Assembly: GCA_016462905.1 (NCBI GenBank)
Contig: JAEMSI010000012.1
Location: 1-50,764 of the forward strand
Length of the DNA: 50,764 nt
Reading direction: 5' to 3'
From: Polynucleobacter sp.
GTDB lineage: Bacteria; Pseudomonadota; Gammaproteobacteria; Burkholderiales; Burkholderiaceae
Below, one piece after another: positions 49,098-50,764 of the stretch. The notes under the pieces are model-generated. The model had not been told where the DNA came from, made no database searches, and worked only from the letters and a program-made list of their open reading frames with translations. Numbering within the stretch: position 1 is the first letter of the stretch; each line of letters opens with the position of its first letter. The position numbers were made by a program, and so were the translations under genes.

Positions 49098-49373
49098 ATG
49101 GGTTCATTTAGCATTTGGCATTGGTTAATTGTTTTGGTGATCGTGATGTTGGTATTTGGCACCAAAAAATTGCGCAACATTGGTTCTGATTTGGGCGGCG
49201 CTGTAAAAGGGTTTAAAGACGGTATGAAGCCTGGTGAGGATGCCAAGAAAGATCCCAATGAACAAATTCCGGCGCAAAGCTCGGCAGCTAATTCGAGCGC
49301 TTCCTCAGGCACTTCTTCCAGCGCTTCAGATAAGACTGTTGACGTGCAAGCTAAAGACGTTCACAAGTCCTAA
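49098..49373 (+). CDS. tatA: Twin-arginine translocase subunit TatA
   Basis: TatA oligomers form the pore for folded proteins. The 91-residue product has the short N-terminal span [20 protein letters not shown] (residues about 5-24), followed by the amphipathic helix [19 protein letters not shown] Ser/Ala-rich soluble tail completes it. TAGGAGAAAG precedes the ATG. Confidence 0.96.
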   Translation: MGSFSIWHWLIVLVIVMLVFGTKKLRNIGSDLGGAVKGFKDGMKPGEDAKKDPNEQIPAQSSAANSSASSGTSSSASDKTVDVQAKDVHKS

Positions 49374-49427
49374 CTGAGTATTGCTAGGATTTTTAAACCG
49401 CCTTTGCCCAATAAAAATTGAGTTTCA

Positions 49428-49919
49428 ATGATTGATCTTGGAGTATCCAAGCTCGCCCTAATTGCTGTAGTCGCTTTGGTGGTGGTGGGCCCTGAGCGTT
49501 TGCCCAAAGTGGCGCGCATGGTGGGCAATTTATTTGGGCGCGCGCAACGGTATATGGCCGAAGTTCGCTCCGAAGTGAATCGCCAAATTGAGCTCGATGA
49601 GTTTAAAAAATTGCGCGAAGAGAGCGCCGCGGCGATGAAAGACGTTGAGAATAGTCTCCATGCCACTGCCCAAGAAGCCAATTACAACCTGAGCGATCAG
49701 GGTAATGATCAAAGCACCACCACATCCTATGATGCCGGTTTGATGGACTTGAGTATCGATGACCGTAAAGTGTATCGCGATGCCTTGCGTCAAGGTCGAG
49801 ATAGTTGGCGCGTTAAACGGAGCGCTCGACCAATTTGGTTTAAGCATTCGGCTGGGGTTCGTGCGCGCGTTCAATCTGGCGCAGCACGCGTTAAACGCTT
49901 TCGTCGAGTTGTCCCATGA
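49428..49919 (+). CDS. tatB: Twin-arginine translocase subunit TatB
   Basis: TatB joins TatC in binding twin-arginine signal peptides. The 163-residue product has MIDLGVSKLALIAVVALVVV, the GPERLPKVARMVG hinge, a long charged helix (about residues 33-66) and a basic C-terminus. Its stop overlaps the tatC start (ATGA). Confidence 0.96.
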   Translation: MIDLGVSKLALIAVVALVVVGPERLPKVARMVGNLFGRAQRYMAEVRSEVNRQIELDEFKKLREESAAAMKDVENSLHATAQEANYNLSDQGNDQSTTTSYDAGLMDLSIDDRKVYRDALRQGRDSWRVKRSARPIWFKHSAGVRARVQSGAARVKRFRRVVP

Positions 49920-50764
49920 GTAGCTCTAATTCCAATTCGGCTGATCCCAAAAAAGATGCCACCGCAAACGCTAAAGAAAACCTAGGCCAAAATACAGGCG
50001 AGGGTGCCGATGCGGGCGCTCATGAGGAGGGCGGTTTTCAAGAAACCTTTTTTTCGCATTTAGTCGAATTACGCGATCGAATTGTCAAGGCGACCATCGC
50101 GGTGGTGATTGTATTTATCACTCTAGTCTATTGGGCGCCCGATATTTTTCATTTGTTTGCTAAGCCTTTGTTGAGTGCATTACCAGCGGGCGGAAAAATG
50201 ATCGTGACTGATGTTACCGGCTCCTTTTTTGTGCCAATGAAGGTCACGATGTTGGTGGCGTTTTTAATTGCCTTACCCGTGGTGATTTACCAAATCTGGG
50301 CCTTTGTCGCACCGGGTTTGTATTCGCACGAGCGTAAATTAATTTTCCCGTTGATTGTAAGTAGCTACTCACTTTTTATAGCGGGTATGGCGTTTGCCTA
50401 TTTTTTGGTTTTCCCCACGGTATTTAACTTTATGGCGAGCTATAACGCCCCTCTGGGCGCTGAAATGTCGACCGATATCGATAAGTACCTGAGTTTTGCG
50501 ATGTCGACTTTTTTGGCCTTTGGCATCACCTTTGAAGTACCGGTGGTGGTGATTGTCTTGGTCAAAATGAAAATTGTCCCCTTAACAAAGTTAAGGGAAA
50601 TTCGTCCCTATGTGATTGTGGGGGCTTTCGTGATTTCAGCCGTCGTTACCCCTCCAGATGTGCTTTCCCAGCTTTTATTGGCGATACCCATGTGCTTACT
50701 TTATGAGTTAGGCCTATTTTTAGCGCGATTTTATGTGCCGAAAAATGAAAATGAAGCATCTGAG
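49916..50764 (+). CDS. tatC: Twin-arginine translocase subunit TatC (3' end cut)
   Basis: TatC is the polytopic core that recognises Tat signal peptides. 283 codons are visible without a stop. After a polar, Asn/Asp/Glu-rich N-terminal extension of about 42 residues comes the family start ETFFSHLVELRDRIVKA. PMKVTMLVAFLIALPVVIYQ, WAFVAPGLYSHERK, FGITFEVPVVVIV and VISAVVTPPDVLSQ follow in order. Nearly all of TatC is present; only a short tail is probably missing. The N-terminal extension is longer than in E. coli. Confidence 0.96.
   Translation, partial: MSSSNSNSADPKKDATANAKENLGQNTGEGADAGAHEEGGFQETFFSHLVELRDRIVKATIAVVIVFITLVYWAPDIFHLFAKPLLSALPAGGKMIVTDVTGSFFVPMKVTMLVAFLIALPVVIYQIWAFVAPGLYSHERKLIFPLIVSSYSLFIAGMAFAYFLVFPTVFNFMASYNAPLGAEMSTDIDKYLSFAMSTFLAFGITFEVPVVVIVLVKMKIVPLTKLREIRPYVIVGAFVISAVVTPPDVLSQLLLAIPMCLLYELGLFLARFYVPKNENEASE

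Overview
The window looks like a chromosomal core segment of a betaproteobacterium of the Burkholderiaceae, most likely Polynucleobacter or a close relative. The evidence is the protein sequences, the placement of infA between secY and rpmJ, the long S10-spc-alpha ribosomal block behind tuf, the linked mla, his and tat operons, and a base composition that is AT-richer than Burkholderia or Ralstonia. I identified this by reading, not by a database search. I saw no rRNA, tRNA, CRISPR array, prophage or integron. Nearly every gene is housekeeping and coding density is very high; no stretch of 300 bases lacks a gene.

Region 1 (1-14740) holds the end of tuf, then rpsJ to rplQ: 28 ribosomal protein genes plus secY, infA and rpoA, closed by a strong terminator. 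Three gaps inside the block carry signals. Good sigma-70 type promoters lie before rplC and before rplN and share the string TAGAATCAT-R-GGCTT, each followed by a leader of about 160 nt with hairpins. A folded leader also precedes rpsD, and a 9-bp hairpin separates tuf from rpsJ.

Region 2 (14740-25030) holds cutA-dsbD, converging on hemB-engB, then a dihaem cytochrome c, lysA-lptM, cyaY, aroB-aroK and a much reduced type IV pilus-like pair. That pair is a 388-residue secretin and a 249-residue one-pass membrane protein, sitting where betaproteobacteria usually keep pilMNOPQ.

Region 3 (25026-36204) holds mrcA (PBP1A), an intact REP-associated transposase homologue that has lost both catalytic signatures, a REP-like repeat just behind it, gltB-gltD, and the first mla genes.

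Region 4 (34540-41750) is an envelope operon: mlaF-E-D-A-C-B for retrograde phospholipid transport, a YadGH-type ABC exporter, ibaG and murA. Region 5 (41773-48720) is the complete histidine pathway apart from HisZ and a histidinol-phosphate phosphatase. In it hisC is inverted and a perfect 19-bp tandem duplication rewrites the C-terminus of hisD at the hisD/hisC junction. Region 6 (48717-50764) holds a HIT protein and tatABC, with tatC cut by the window edge.

The two best candidates for new biology are the minimal secretin plus putative PilNOP-like protein (22922-24841) and the catalytically dead RAYT with its REP-like repeat (27350-28133).
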